Source: Labia minor
Taxonomy: Eukaryota > Arthropoda > Insecta > Dermaptera > Spongiphoridae
Assembly (NCBI GenBank): GCA_963082975.1
Contig: OY720348.1
Coordinates: 16,612,078 to 16,676,077, forward strand
Direction: 5' to 3'
DNA: 64,000 bases
The position numbers were made by a program, and so were the translations under genes. The notes under the pieces are model-generated. The model saw nothing but the letters and a program-made list of their open reading frames with translations. It was not told where the DNA came from and searched no databases. Of the stretch, positions 1-10,579 are shown piece by piece (position 1 is the first letter of the stretch; each line of letters opens with the position of its first letter).

Positions 1-356
1 TTCCAGTTGACGAATGTGTGTGTGTCTGTGTGTGGCCGAAATCTTATTAACAAAATTTCGGTCAAATTTTATAAAACCGAGTATAACCAAATTTTAAATT
101 AAGGCCTCTATTGTGCTACTAACAAACTGGCAAAATTTTCGCTTAAATACATTCATAAATAAAAAAATAATATAAATATCAAATAATAGAATTAATATCA
201 AAAAAGTAAAGTGTGTGTGCGTACATTTTTCCAAAATTATAACAAACATAGAAAATTGTATATGAAACGATTGATAGAGAATTTTATTCTACAAATTTCA
301 TTTCTTATATATGAAAAAATTTTTTATCAAACTTTAAAATATAATTAAAATAAATA
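1..356. other. AT-rich flank with short GT microsatellite; no gene
   Basis: Opens with a GTGTGTGTCTGTGTGTGG run and then A/T-rich sequence. The phrase AAAATTTCGGTCAAATTTT near 50-75 recalls the post-microsatellite part of the HINE families, so this may be a degraded copy. Nothing coding. Confidence 0.4.
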
Positions 357-507
357 GTTTTAAAAAGTAAAGTGTAGCAAATTTCTTAAAAAATATCAAA
401 AATTTATAAAAAAAAAAAATAATTTAAAATAAATTATAGAGAATTAAATAACATACTTACACTTCATCTCTTATGAAAAATTTTGTCAGCATTTAAATAA
501 CAAAAAA
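357..507 (-). repeat. flank of HINE-A copy, duplicated at 9523-9671
   Basis: A stretch beginning TTTTAAAAAGTAAAGTGTAG and containing CATACTTACACTTCATCTC is repeated nearly identically at 9523-9671, in both places directly abutting the hairpin end of a HINE-A copy. It lies outside the element as defined by the other copies. Most simply, it was carried along when the element replicated past its own 3' terminus. Confidence 0.75.
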
Positions 508-1008
508 TCTGGAGTGTCTCCACTCGACTATCGACGCAAATTTGCATTGAATTAATTAACATATTTTATATTTAAAATAAATTTAATTAATTATATAAAT
601 TATAAATTAAAATTAATAAATAATATTTATTAAACCAGCGCGTGTTTGGCTCTTTGTTGATAACACCACGTCACGTGCTGGCGCGTGATTGGCAGTTAAC
701 ATGTTAAAAAATTTCAAAAATTAATTCCGGTACTTTCATCAATTCAATCAAGCTGAAATTCTATATATAGCAGTTTTATACAATTTTTAATCAGGTGAAA
801 AACTATCAAACATATCTTTATTTTTACCGTCAGTTTAGAGGAAAAAAAAATGAAAATGTGGTAAGTTCCGAATGAGCTACATTTATCAAAAGTCGAAACT
901 AAGAATTTTGAATAATGCCTGTATACCAAATTTCATTAATCTAGCTCAAACCGTTTTTGCGTAATCTTGTCTAGTCAGTTTAGAGGAAAAAAAAAATGGC
1001 GAGATAGT
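508..1008 (-). mobile_element. HINE-A copy 1 (helentron-associated non-autonomous element)
   Basis: Reverse orientation. It begins with the 3' hairpin (GGAGTGTCTCCACTCG) and ends GGCGAGATAGT, half of the 5' palindrome. The central microsatellite is missing, and the phrase GTCAGTTTAGAGGAAAAAA appears twice (near 830 and 975), so it has an internal rearrangement. The shared core (GCGCGTGTTTGG, CACGTCACGTGCTGGCGCGTG) is present. Confidence 0.8.
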
Positions 1009-1743
1009 AAAAATAAATGAGACTTGGTTTTGATGAATAATCAATCTAAGGATCTAAAAATTAATTTTTTTTTCTTTTTTTTTTTTTTTGAGAGAAATTT
1101 ATTAAAATATATTTAATATTTTATAATTCAATTTTTTTAGATTTTTTTTTTGGAATATAATATTTTACAATTGGTATATTCTATTTGTGTTCCCATCCCC
1201 ATTCCCTACACACACACCCCCAAGTATAATTAAATTCGATTTGACGAGGGCGATTCTTTGGTTGGTGAGTTACTCTCCAATCCTGGAGCCATTGTTCCCC
1301 AGTTTAAGATTCCAGACTAATCTTTAACTGGTATCAGGCCCCACCTAGTATTAATGTATAATAAACTTCATAGACATAATTACAAGGCTTGTTCATGTCT
1401 CAAGCGAATGGAAATTTTGTTGATTGTTTTGTTGTTGTTGTTGCAGTAAATTAGCCAATGGGTCCGCTGTTTTTTTTTTTTTTTTTTTTTCTTCTTTTCT
1501 CTCGTCACTGACATGGCTACTCCTCTCGCTAGTCCCATCTTAAATTCATTTCTAATGGTGCTTTTTTCTATTCGAGGAAACATCGTCAAGATTTAATCAT
1601 TGTTTAGTTTTTTCTCTTTAACATTCATGACAAGATTAGAGATTATTTTTTTGTTAATATATATTCGTTCGAAATAATTTCCCCCTCCTTCTTGTTAGAA
1701 AAAGAAAAGAAATCTAAGCGAGAGCCAGCGATCGAATTAAACT

Positions 1744-1778
<35 letters not shown>

Positions 1779-2287
1779 CGTTTTTATATTTTATTTTATT
1801 ATTATTTTTTTTTTCTTCCACTTTTTCCTTAATTATATGTAGAGGAAAAAAAATCCCCTCTCCCGATCGGTGTCGAATAATTTAAGAAAACATTCTCATT
1901 TTTAATGCGCATAATAGATTAGTGATAATCGAGATGTGAACGAGAGATGCGAGCGTCAATTTAAATTGAAAAATGAAAATGAACTATTTTTTTTTTTTTT
2001 TCTATTATCGTTGATGTTGTTGTTGTTGTTGTTGTTGTCGTCGTCGTCGTTTGTAGCTCATCGAATGAAATTAGAATTTAATATAACAATAAAGGTGATA
2101 CGTTTTTATGCTTATGCATTCACGAAAAAGAATTTCAATTCTCGATTAAGAATGAATTCTTTAAAATAAGATTAGAAGAATTCCCGGCCCCTTTTATCCT
2201 GCCACCACACTTGCACACAAACACATACTCCTCCTTAATCTATCTAACCTAAATAATAATAATAATAAAATTTTATTAATAAAATAA

Positions 2288-2328
<41 letters not shown>

Positions 2329-3324
2329 ATAATAAAAATAATAATAAAAAATAAATGATTTAAAGATTCATTTGAAATTCCCCTTTCTTGTTTCGAACCT
2401 TATTTTTCAAGATTCACGATCGGAATTTTTAAATTATAAATATATAAGATAATATCATCTAAACTCCTGCGGCAAACCGATTCAAATGTTGCTTCACCTC
2501 AGCGATTTTAAATAAAATGAATAAATTTAATAAAAAAAAAAAAACAAATTTGAACAAATCCCTGATATTTCAATCTCGATATTATATTATTTTTTTTTTT
2601 TTTTTAGAAATATATCAGTAATTTTTGTCGATTATAATTATTATTTAGAAGTGTTTTGAATTAGACAGATGAACAAAAAAATTGTGATTTTATTAGATAA
2701 ATATTCAATTTAAATTTTTTTTTTTAAAGGTTTTGTATAGCAGCTGTTATATTGTCAAATACGCGCGCATCATCAAGGTCACTTTATGACACGAAATATT
2801 TTATATTAATATAATATTAAAATTAATATTAAAGAATAATTAATTTATAAATGTGTAGAGGTCAAGTAAACAAAAGTTGATGATCTTTTCGGCTGGAAAA
2901 TTACCTCTTTTTGTTTTTAGTTTTTATTTTGAAACTGATAATTATCTTAACTACAATATAACTTATTTAAATATTTATATCATAACATAAGACCTGATGA
3001 AAATGTTACTATACTATTGGCTTTTTAGGTTTGCTAAATCAATGATCCGTAATAAATTAAATTATTATAATGAATTATAAAATTATTTATAAAATGTATA
3101 TTATGAACGACTATCATCCAATGTGATTAATGAAATATAAAAAATAGATATACAGTCTAATTCGCTGGAAAGCAAGCGGATGTTTATTTCACTGCTCACC
3201 CCCCCCCCCCCCCCACCTCACCCATTCCATTCCCTCCATCAATCGTCATTTATTAAACCAAACTTGATTTTGTATGCCTTTGTACTGCTCATTAATCCTC
3301 AATATTTACAAAAATCAAATAAAT
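1009..3324. other. 2.3 kb of low-complexity, AT-rich DNA; no gene seen
   Basis: Contains long T-runs (1470-1490, 1745-1778), a (TTG)n/(TCG)n stretch (2015-2050), a (TA)n tract (2290-2321) and a C-run (3199-3213). A block near 1230-1380 is more complex but not coding in any convincing way. No recognised repeats. Confidence 0.5.
2290..2321. repeat. (TA)n microsatellite
   Basis: Pure TA dinucleotide tract. Similar tracts occur at 8943-8974, 33463-33489, 41783-41804, 61365-61386 and 63401-63426. Confidence 0.9.
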
Positions 3325-3332
3325 AACAGATG

Positions 3333-4032
3333 CAGTGGCGTACCTAAGGGGGGGGGGGGCGGTGGGTGCGGTCCGCACCGGGCGGCACTTATCTTGGGGC
3401 GGCATTTTTTATATTTAGTTATAGTTGTAAAAAGCAACTTATTCATTTCATATTTATTTTTTTTTTCTTTCTTGAATAAATAAATGATTATTATGATTAT
3501 TATAAGTTTATTATTTGATTTATATAAATTATGATTAACTATATGATTTCGAATATTATTCCTCGGTGTATATAAATGCATTTTAGTGTAAATTTTGAAT
3601 TCTAATTTCAAGAACAGGATAATAATTTTATTTTATTGTATTCATTAAAATTCGTTGAATTCGTAAACGCATCTTTAAGATTTTGTTCGGCAAAATTATC
3701 TTCGTTCTACAAGAGTCAATTAAGACTACAAAATCTTGCAATATTGCCAATAGAACAAGAAATTACAAATAATATAAATTTTGAGAGCATTATACACGAT
3801 TTTTCTACTATGAAAGCTAGAAGAGTAAATTTTATATAAATATGTTTATACGAGTGCATACAAATATGTGTAAAAAAATTTACTCTCTATGTATTAATTA
3901 ATATTGATTAAATAACTTAATAATTTATTTATGTGTATTAATTTATAAAAACCACTATTTGATTGACTTATAATAGAAAGGGCGGCAAACTGGAGATCGC
4001 CCCGGGCGGCAAAAGTTCTAGGTACGCCACTG
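3333..4032 (+). mobile_element. hAT DNA transposon, deletion derivative, 700 bp
   Basis: Terminal inverted repeats CAGTGGCGTACCTA and TAGGTACGCCACTG, flanked by a perfect 8-bp target duplication AACAGATG (3325-3332 and 4033-4040), which is diagnostic of hAT transposons. GC-rich ends (GGCGGCAC..., GCCCCGGGCGGC) surround an AT-rich interior. It retains the 3' end of a transposase frame at 3636-3839, so it derives from an autonomous element by loss of most of the coding region. Confidence 0.93.
3636..3839 (+). pseudogene. hAT transposase, C-terminal remnant
   Basis: Open frame ending in TAA whose last 35 codons read LRLQNLAILPIEQEI, TNNINFESIIHDF and STMKARRVNF. This is the typical C-terminus of ZMYM1-like hAT transposases (LS.LAILSIE.E....IDFD.II.EFA..KAR). 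It belongs to the hAT dimerisation region. The RNase H-like catalytic core and BED zinc finger are absent. It lies inside the hAT element at 3333-4032 and in the same orientation as its right end. Confidence 0.75.
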
Positions 4033-4099
4033 AACAGATGAAATTCATAAAATTAAGTTAAGCAACACCTGACGAAGTATTATTGTCCATAGATAGATT

Positions 4100-4585
4100 A
4101 AAAAATCTCTCCATTCCACAAATTTTCGAAATTTGAATTGAATTAATTAAGACATATATTATATTTAAATTAAATATAATTAATTATAAATTATAATTTA
4201 AAATTAAAAAATAATATTTATTAAACCAGCGCGTGTTTGGCACTTTGGTGATGACACCACGTCACGTGCTGGCGCGTGATTGGCAATCAACCTATTAAAA
4301 AAATTTAAAAAATTAATTCAGGTACTTTCAGCCATTCAATCAAGCTGAAATTTTATATATATCAGTTTTATATAATTTTTGATCATGTGAAAAACAAGGA
4401 TATATCTTTATTTTTAACGTGAGTTTAGAGGAAAAAAAATGAAAACGTGGTAGGTAGATAATGGCCCTATTCCGAATGAGCTACATTTCTCAAAAGTTGA
4501 TAGAAAACTTCGAATTTTGAATAATGCCCGTGTACCAAATTTCATTATTCTAGCTCTTACCGCTTTTATGTAATCTTGCTTACAT

Positions 4586-4616
<31 letters not shown>

Positions 4617-4731
4617 TACATTTTTCTCAACCTTAGTGATAATGACTCAGGAACCTTCAAAACGTATAAAAACATCAAAATCTCGACATCGAAAATTTTC
4701 ATGATCACTATACTATCTCTGGCGAAATAGT
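4100..4731 (-). mobile_element. HINE-A copy 2
   Basis: Reverse orientation. The hairpin end is degraded (CTCTCCATTCC). The core GCGCGTGTTTGG and CACGTCACGTGCTGGCGCGTG is intact. The CA/TG microsatellite lies at 4583-4618 and the 5' palindrome at the right end is ACTATCTC-TGGC-GAAATAGT. One of the most complete copies at its 5' end. Confidence 0.85.
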
Positions 4732-5470
4732 AAAAAGTTATATATAATGACACCTTCCTCTCTTTGTTGATGATGATCTTTATGTTTCTATATTCTTTGA
4801 TGAGTGGGGATACCTTTGATGTGATCTACCAATCGCTGCTGGAATCTTCGGACATTTAACGGGGATTCCCTTTCTTTTCCCATCTCTTTTCATTTGGCAA
4901 TGAGAAAACATATTTTTGCTACTCCTTGTATATTCGCTTCCGATTGAATTATTTTATTAACGAATTCCATCTGTTTTTTTTTTCATCTCCCTTTTTTTAC
5001 TGGGTTTTCCGGATGTGGGATGGGGGGACTTTCCTCTATACATCTCTTTCGCTAAGCTCTCCACTAGATATATATTAAAAACAATACATTTTTCTGATCT
5101 AATATCAAGAGCTTCAGCTCCCTTCCGACTTCAAAAAAGGTCCTTGTGCCTTTTGTCCAACTCGGCTGACAAAATAATCAAGATAAAAGAATATTTAAGT
5201 TATTAATAATATATAACATAAGCATCCCCTTTCCTTCCTCCCTTGCCACCTCCTCCCCACCATTATTAGAAGGGGTGATGTATTAAAACGTATCTTTTTC
5301 TCTCTCCTTTCTCTTTTCATGATATCAGTCTACGATTATAAAAAAAAATTCTATCTAGGATTGGATATTCTTTATTTATTTTTAAAATAAATAATCTTTT
5401 GTGAGTATCACACAATTTCTAATTACAATAAATCCGATAATAATACACTTTATAAAAATTATATATAATT
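4732..5470. other. unique AT-rich stretch, no gene seen
   Basis: Moderately complex sequence (GATGATGATC..., pyrimidine-rich around 4860-5010 and 5230-5320). No repeat family, splice-bounded frame or RNA gene recognised. Confidence 0.4.
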
Positions 5471-5479
5471 ACTTGGTAA

Positions 5480-5830
5480 TTGCTTAAAAAACGGGAAGCT
5501 TCAGGGATTTGGATGAAACTTTACCTGTGCGTTCCTTGTTTAATTTCAAAGAAACTTTTATTATAAAATTTTTCTCGTTCTCTTCTAGTTTACGAGATAC
5601 ACATTATTAAATTTTGCATATAAATCCATTGATATTCTATTTAGCTACGATGTTTTATTTATTTAACCAGCAGAGGGCTCCATTTTCTGGGGTTTTTTTC
5701 AGTTCGGTTTGGATATATCAAAATTAAAAAATTAATTAATTAAATAATTTTTCTATATCCAACCGAATCGAAAAAAAAACCAAAAATAAATAAATAAGTG
5801 AATAATTAGTGAATTAGTCCATAGAACATT
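5480..5830. repeat. F-family palindromic repeat, copy 1
   Basis: Begins with AAACGGGAAGCTTCAGGGAT and contains the inverted pair CAGTTCGGTTTGGATAT (5700-5716) and ATATCCAACCGAATCGAAAA around an AT-rich loop. The same modules recur near 28.85-29.3 kb and 32.24-32.58 kb. It looks like a MITE, but I could not define target duplications. Confidence 0.55.
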
Positions 5831-6289
5831 ATTACATGGCATTCATAACCAGGGAGGTCGGGAGGTCGGCAGGGAAGCTTTGGAATAAAAGTTGTCGCCT
5901 ATCTGACGTCACATCCGCCATATTGAGAATAGCAAAACATTATATTTTCCAATGATCTTAATATTAATATATCGTCAAATTTTGTGGAAAATAATGTGAG
6001 GAAAAAATTTCTCATGAAGAAAAAACATTGCCAAAGATTTGGAGTTAAAACCAATTTATTGTTTCACGACATCCTTACTATATACAATATCTCACATAAG
6101 TTAATATTGTATCGGTTTGGTAAACGTTGGCGCCGTGCCATCTATTTGTGGTGTGGGGCACCACAAACCCAAGCCACGCTATCAAACATCACGTAAACAT
6201 GGGAATAGTGCGTGAATGGATGATGTTCCCTTCCAACTGCGTTAAGACAGAACAATTGAATTAATTAAATTCATGGAATACGAATGGAA

Positions 6290-6650
6290 GCGAGCGTGTC
6301 GATCAGTTGTACAAAAATGGCCATGGCCAAATTGGTCGAATTGTGCTACGAATTAATTGCCTCATCCAACTTACTCTCCAGATTTAGCCCCCTGTGATTA
6401 CTTTTTGTTTCCAAATCTGAAAAAGTCACTCGCCGGGAATAAATTTGGGTCGAATTGTTCTTTTTCCATTTGTGTTTTGTGTACAACTGATCGCTTCCAA
6501 AGGCAGTCAAAACAAAACTAGTGAAGGGAATTGACTGAAACTTTGACAGTAGGCTAGTAAAAGAATGTACTACATGATGGCGTAAAACTTTTGTGATCGC
6601 AGCGCCATCGGACGGTGAGGCTAAGTACTTGTTGAATGACCCCATATGTA
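6290..6650. mobile_element. mariner fragment with inverted 5' end
   Basis: On the plus strand the sequence at 6360-6450 encodes a mariner transposase piece (THPTYSPDLAPCDYFLFPNLKK in substance: YSPDLAPCDYFLFPNLKK, around the catalytic-domain D34D region). On the minus strand, from 6650 down, it reads as a mariner 5' end: GGTCATTCAACAAGTACTT, then an ATGGAAAAAGAACAATTC start. The two pieces face each other, so the 5' end has been inverted relative to the C-terminal part. Inactive. Confidence 0.7.
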
Positions 6651-7014
6651 TAAGATGAAATTTTCAGCCCTAAAAACAAATAGGTAGGGGGAGGGTAGAA
6701 AATTAGAAATCGACTCTTTCTTTCTTCTCAACATTTTCTATCTAAGCTCAGAAATTGACTTCTTCTCCTTCATATATTAATAATAATAAATATTATTAAA
6801 TATAATAAGATTAAAATATTTAAAATTATCCTCTTTCAAATTATTATATTTATTTATTTTGAACATGTTATTATTTTATAACTATTATTTTACTGTATAC
6901 TCGGATAAATTTAATCCTACTTGTTATAATTTTTTTATTGAATATAATTATATAAAATAAATGTTAAAAACCTTATTATAAAATTTTATATAATGCACTG
7001 GGAAATGGGTCTTT
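6651..7014. other. AT-rich spacer, nothing recognised
   Basis: Mostly AT-rich unique DNA between two mariner fragments. No feature supported. Confidence 0.4.
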
Positions 7015-7695
7015 GGCGGAAAAATGTTATCTCCAATATTTTTTATCCCTTCTTTGTCGAGGACATTAAAATAGATTCGTTTGTGAGATGTTTTCATCGC
7101 TGGAGTCAAATTTCTTTCCGCTGAGCCATTTCTTCAGGTTTGGAAACAAGAAATAGTCACTCGGTGCTAAATCCAGAGAATAGGGCGGATGAGGGAGCAA
7201 TTTATATCCCAATTTATGGATTTTCATTTTTCCATTTTCTTCTGTAATCAAGAGGCAGTCTGCTATTTATTTATTTAATTATAGCCTTTTTAATGGTTCA
7301 GAATTACATTATTTATATATACATTTACATATAAATTTATTGACAATCATTATTTATTTCTATAATAACTAATTACAAAATTACCAACTAAAATAAATAT
7401 ATATACATTTTTTTTATACTAAAGTGGAACCAAGCCCTTGCGGGCATAGGTCTCTCCCATTTGTCTCCAAACTCCTCTCTGTTTGACAATTTTTTTTGTC
7501 ATTCAACCCCTGTAGTCCTTGTAATGTCGTCTGTCCATCTCGTCTGCTATTAATGGATGTCAAACAAAAACTAAAATACCCAACTGTTTCAAATTTCGAC
7601 AGGAGTCAGCTGATAGCTACCTGCTGACAGGAGCACTGTTAGCATTTCATTTAAAAGACGGGAAATTCAAAAACTCACTGACTTTTTGACCGTGT
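7015..7695 (-). mobile_element. internally deleted mariner, copy 2, interrupted by a LINE
   Basis: The minus frame 7251-7066 reads KIHKLGYKLLPHPPYSLDLA then PSDYFLFPNLKKWLSGKKFD, a mariner transposase segment with the conserved PHPPYSxDLAPSDYFLFPNLK. In front of it on the minus strand is ATGGAAAAATG, the original start codon region, fused directly to this C-terminal part by an internal deletion also seen in copies 3 and 4. The 5' terminal region (7552-7695) is separated by a LINE inserted at 7268-7541. Confidence 0.85.
7268..7541 (-). mobile_element. 5'-truncated LINE inserted in mariner, with 10-bp target duplication
   Basis: Flanked by GTCTGCTATT at 7258-7267 and 7542-7551. On the minus strand it starts RWTDDITRTTGV-like, then GVWRQMGETYARKGLVPL and a stop, which is the usual end of the second ORF of several non-LTR families. 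It then has an AT-rich 3' UTR and a (TAAA)n tail at the left edge. The two coding pieces are in different frames, so it is not functional. The insertion postdates the mariner copy. Confidence 0.85.
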
Positions 7696-7699
7696 ATAT

Positions 7700-8941
7700 A
7701 TAGATATGAGCTGTATAAATTATTTATTGAAATAAAATATCAATCATTATTCTCTTAAATTATTTTCTATGTTAGAATACTCTCTTGTATATTTTTTTAT
7801 TCTTTAATTATTTAATTCATTTATGTATTTATTTATTTTGTTTTTTCTTTATTATTATTTTTTTTTTTATTTAAAAAGAAAAAGTGTTTCTTTCTAATTG
7901 GTTGGATGGGTAATTTGTTTTCAACTCACTAAATCTTGAACCACCATCCACTTGATTCGGTTGAAATGTTTTGCAAAGTGAATTTGTCCCGAGGCCGGTC
8001 AATTAAATGCCCATATAATTTTCTATAAATTCTAAATCATAAATCATTCCAGTGACATGTTCCTATGATTTCGGGCTCAAGGGGAACAACACACATTTGG
8101 ATAATTGACAAAATAAGAGGGAAATTTCGATTTTCGAGAAAAAGACGTTCGTAATTACCAGCGATAATTGTCTCCGATGTAATGGGGATGCTTTTCGAAA
8201 AGTGAACCGCCCGGGGAGTGGGGTGTAAATAGGGGGTGAGTGTTACCTGTTCCAGTTGGCAACAAGTGAACGGATTATACCGAATCAACATTCGTAATCG
8301 TAATTTTCAAATGAAATTATTTCCACCGGTTGCCAAAATAATCGACCCTAAAGTGGCAAAAGGGTCCGTTCAACATTAAATATCAATAAAATGCGGTTGG
8401 TCAAACAATTTATATTATTCATCTAATCGGAAGGGCAAATATGTCATATTTGAACAGGGTGAATGAATTGGCGAGTGTCGTTCACATCATTTTCAATATT
8501 TGAAGGGTATTTATGCAGAATAAATGAGAAAACGCAAAAAGGGTGGTTGAACCAATATTGACCTGTGGAAATCGAAATATACTTCTATTGAATGGTAATG
8601 GAGGCGGGGGAGGGTTGGGGGGATGGGGGATTGGGGGAAAAGAAGGAGTGGAGATTGTAAAGAATTTCATCTCTTTCAAAATCCTTCACGGATGACCTCA
8701 TCCCATTCGGTTTCAAATATTTCTTCTTTTCATGAATGTTATAATTGCCCTATTTCGATCAATTTATTATTATTATCATTAATATTATTATTATTTTTTT
8801 TTTTTATTTTGGATTCACTATATCAAAGATCGAAATAATTTATTCAATAATAATTAAAGTTCTAATATCATATTCTATTCAGGTACGACATCTAATTGGT
8901 TTTGATCAATTTTTTTTTTATATTACATATCTCCATATTAG

Positions 8942-8976
<35 letters not shown>

Positions 8977-9325
8977 TTATTTTCTGAAAATGTTATTAAT
9001 TCATTCATTAAATAGAAAGAAAAACAAGCGTTGAGTGTCTTTATCCAGTTGGTGGTTAATTTTTATTGACTTTTCGACGATCGTTTGGTTGGATGGAGTC
9101 CGAGAACGGTGCAAGGAGCGATGAAGAGGTGGGTGAATGAATCGTATGAAGGACGGTCGTCCGAAAGAGAAAAGAGAGAGGGAGAGAAGGGGGAAGGTGA
9201 GTCTGTCTTTCTCATTTGCTTTTTTTTTCTAAATTGCTTCCAGATAACAAAAATATACTTGGAATGGATCTAAAATGAAAAAAAAGGCATTTCATTTATT
9301 GGATTGTGTTGAAATATAATTAAAA
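7700..9325. other. unique, partly low-complexity stretch; no gene
   Basis: 7900-8640 is moderately complex (TTGGTTGGATGGG..., TTTCGGGCTCAAGGG..., GGTGGTTGAACC) and repeat-free. 8580-8650 is G-rich. A (TA)n tract lies at 8943-8974. A GA-rich stretch lies at 9140-9200. Open frames here are short and look accidental. Confidence 0.4.
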
Positions 9326-9326
9326 A

Positions 9327-9522
9327 TCTGGAGTGTCTCCACTCGACTATCTCGCAAATTTGGATTGGATTAATTAACACATATATTATATTTAAATTAA
9401 AAATATAATTAATTTTATAAATTATAAATTAAAATTAATAAATAATATATATTAAACCAGCGCGTGATTGGCTTTTTGTTGATGGCACCACGTAACTTGC
9501 TGGCGCGTGATTTACAGTCGTA
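9327..9522 (-). mobile_element. HINE-A copy 3a, truncated
   Basis: Reverse orientation: hairpin GGAGTGTCTCCACTCG, subterminal repeat ACTATCTCGC, and core GCGCGTGATTGG up to GCGCGTGATTTACAG. It is cut off where the captured flank of copy 3b begins. Confidence 0.85.
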
Positions 9523-9671
9523 TTGTTTTAAAAAGTAAAGTGTAGCAAATTTCTTAAAATATCAAAAATATATTAAAAAAAAATAATAATTTAAAACAAA
9601 TTATAGAGAATTAAATAACATACTTACACTTCATCTCTTATGAAAAATTTTGTCAGCATTTAAATAACAAA
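9523..9671 (-). repeat. captured flank, duplicate of 357-507
   Basis: Near-identical to 357-507 and sits between two HINE-A copies, directly at the hairpin end of copy 3b. Its right neighbour is the same in both loci while its left neighbour differs (unique DNA versus copy 3a). This is what a transposition that read past the 3' end into copy 3a would produce. Confidence 0.75.
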
Positions 9672-10143
9672 AAATCTGGAGTGTCTCCACTCGACTATCT
9701 CGCAAATTTGAATTGGATTAATTAACATATTTTATATATAAAATAAATTTAATTAATTATATAAATTATAAATTAAAATTAATAAATAATATTTATTAAG
9801 CCAGCGCGTGTTTGGCTCTTTGTTGATAACACCACGTCACGTGCTGGCGCGTGATTGGCAGTTAACATGTTAAAAAATTTAAAAAATTAATTCCGGTACT
9901 TTCAGCAATTCAATCAAGCTGAAATTCTATATATAGCAGTTTTATACAATTTTTAATCAGGTGAAAAACTATCAAACATATATCTTTATTTTTACGGTCA
10001 GTTTAGAGGGAAAAAAATGAAAATGTGTTAAGTAATGATCCTCTTCCAAATGAGCTACATTTCTCAAATGCCCGTTTACCAAATTTCATTATTCTACCTC
10101 AAATCGTTTTTGCGTAATCTTGTCTATACACACACACACACAC
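9672..10143 (-). mobile_element. HINE-A copy 3b
   Basis: Reverse orientation, very close to copy 1 (508-1008) in sequence, including GCAGTTTTATACAATTTTTAATCAGGTG. It ends at a short (CA)n run with the 5' palindrome missing. Together with 9523-9671 it forms a roughly 620-bp unit shared with 357-990. Confidence 0.85.
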
Positions 10144-10404
10144 AGAATAATAACACATTTAAATAGTAGTCAATTATGCAATGTTTTACATCTGGCAAGC
10201 AACAATAAAATATTAAAAAAAAATTAAAATAATTAATTTGTGAATTTTTAATTAAATCTAAGTTCTCACACAAAGATGATTTTGTTTAAAAATGGAAAAT
10301 AAGAAGATGATTGTGTGGACATTGGAGCAAAATAAAGAAACTATTAATAAATTAATAAAAAAAAAACTTTTTAATATACACGCTTTTTTATCACAAATGC
10401 CATA

Positions 10405-10577
10405 AAAAATAGAAAATAAAATATTAATTAAACCTTAAATATTATCCTTTGCATTTGCCCAACAAAAAAGTGGGGGCGCATTTACTTATTACTTATGTTC
10501 ATATGCGAACACGGTTTCTTGTTAAGCATATGTAAAGGATAATCTTCAAGGTTTAATTAATATTTTATTTTCTATTT
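10405..10577. mobile_element. hairpin MITE, ~63-bp arms and ~47-bp loop
   Basis: The left arm begins AAAATAGAAAATAAAATATT and the right arm ends with its reverse complement. Both continue through ATTAATTAAACCTT and ATTATCCTTTGCAT or its near-complement ATGTAAAGGATAAT. The loop is a G-rich segment (GTGGGGGCGCATTTACTT) with TTCATATGCGAACACGG. Arms are about 90% matched by eye. Confidence 0.75.
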
Positions 10578-10579
10578 TT

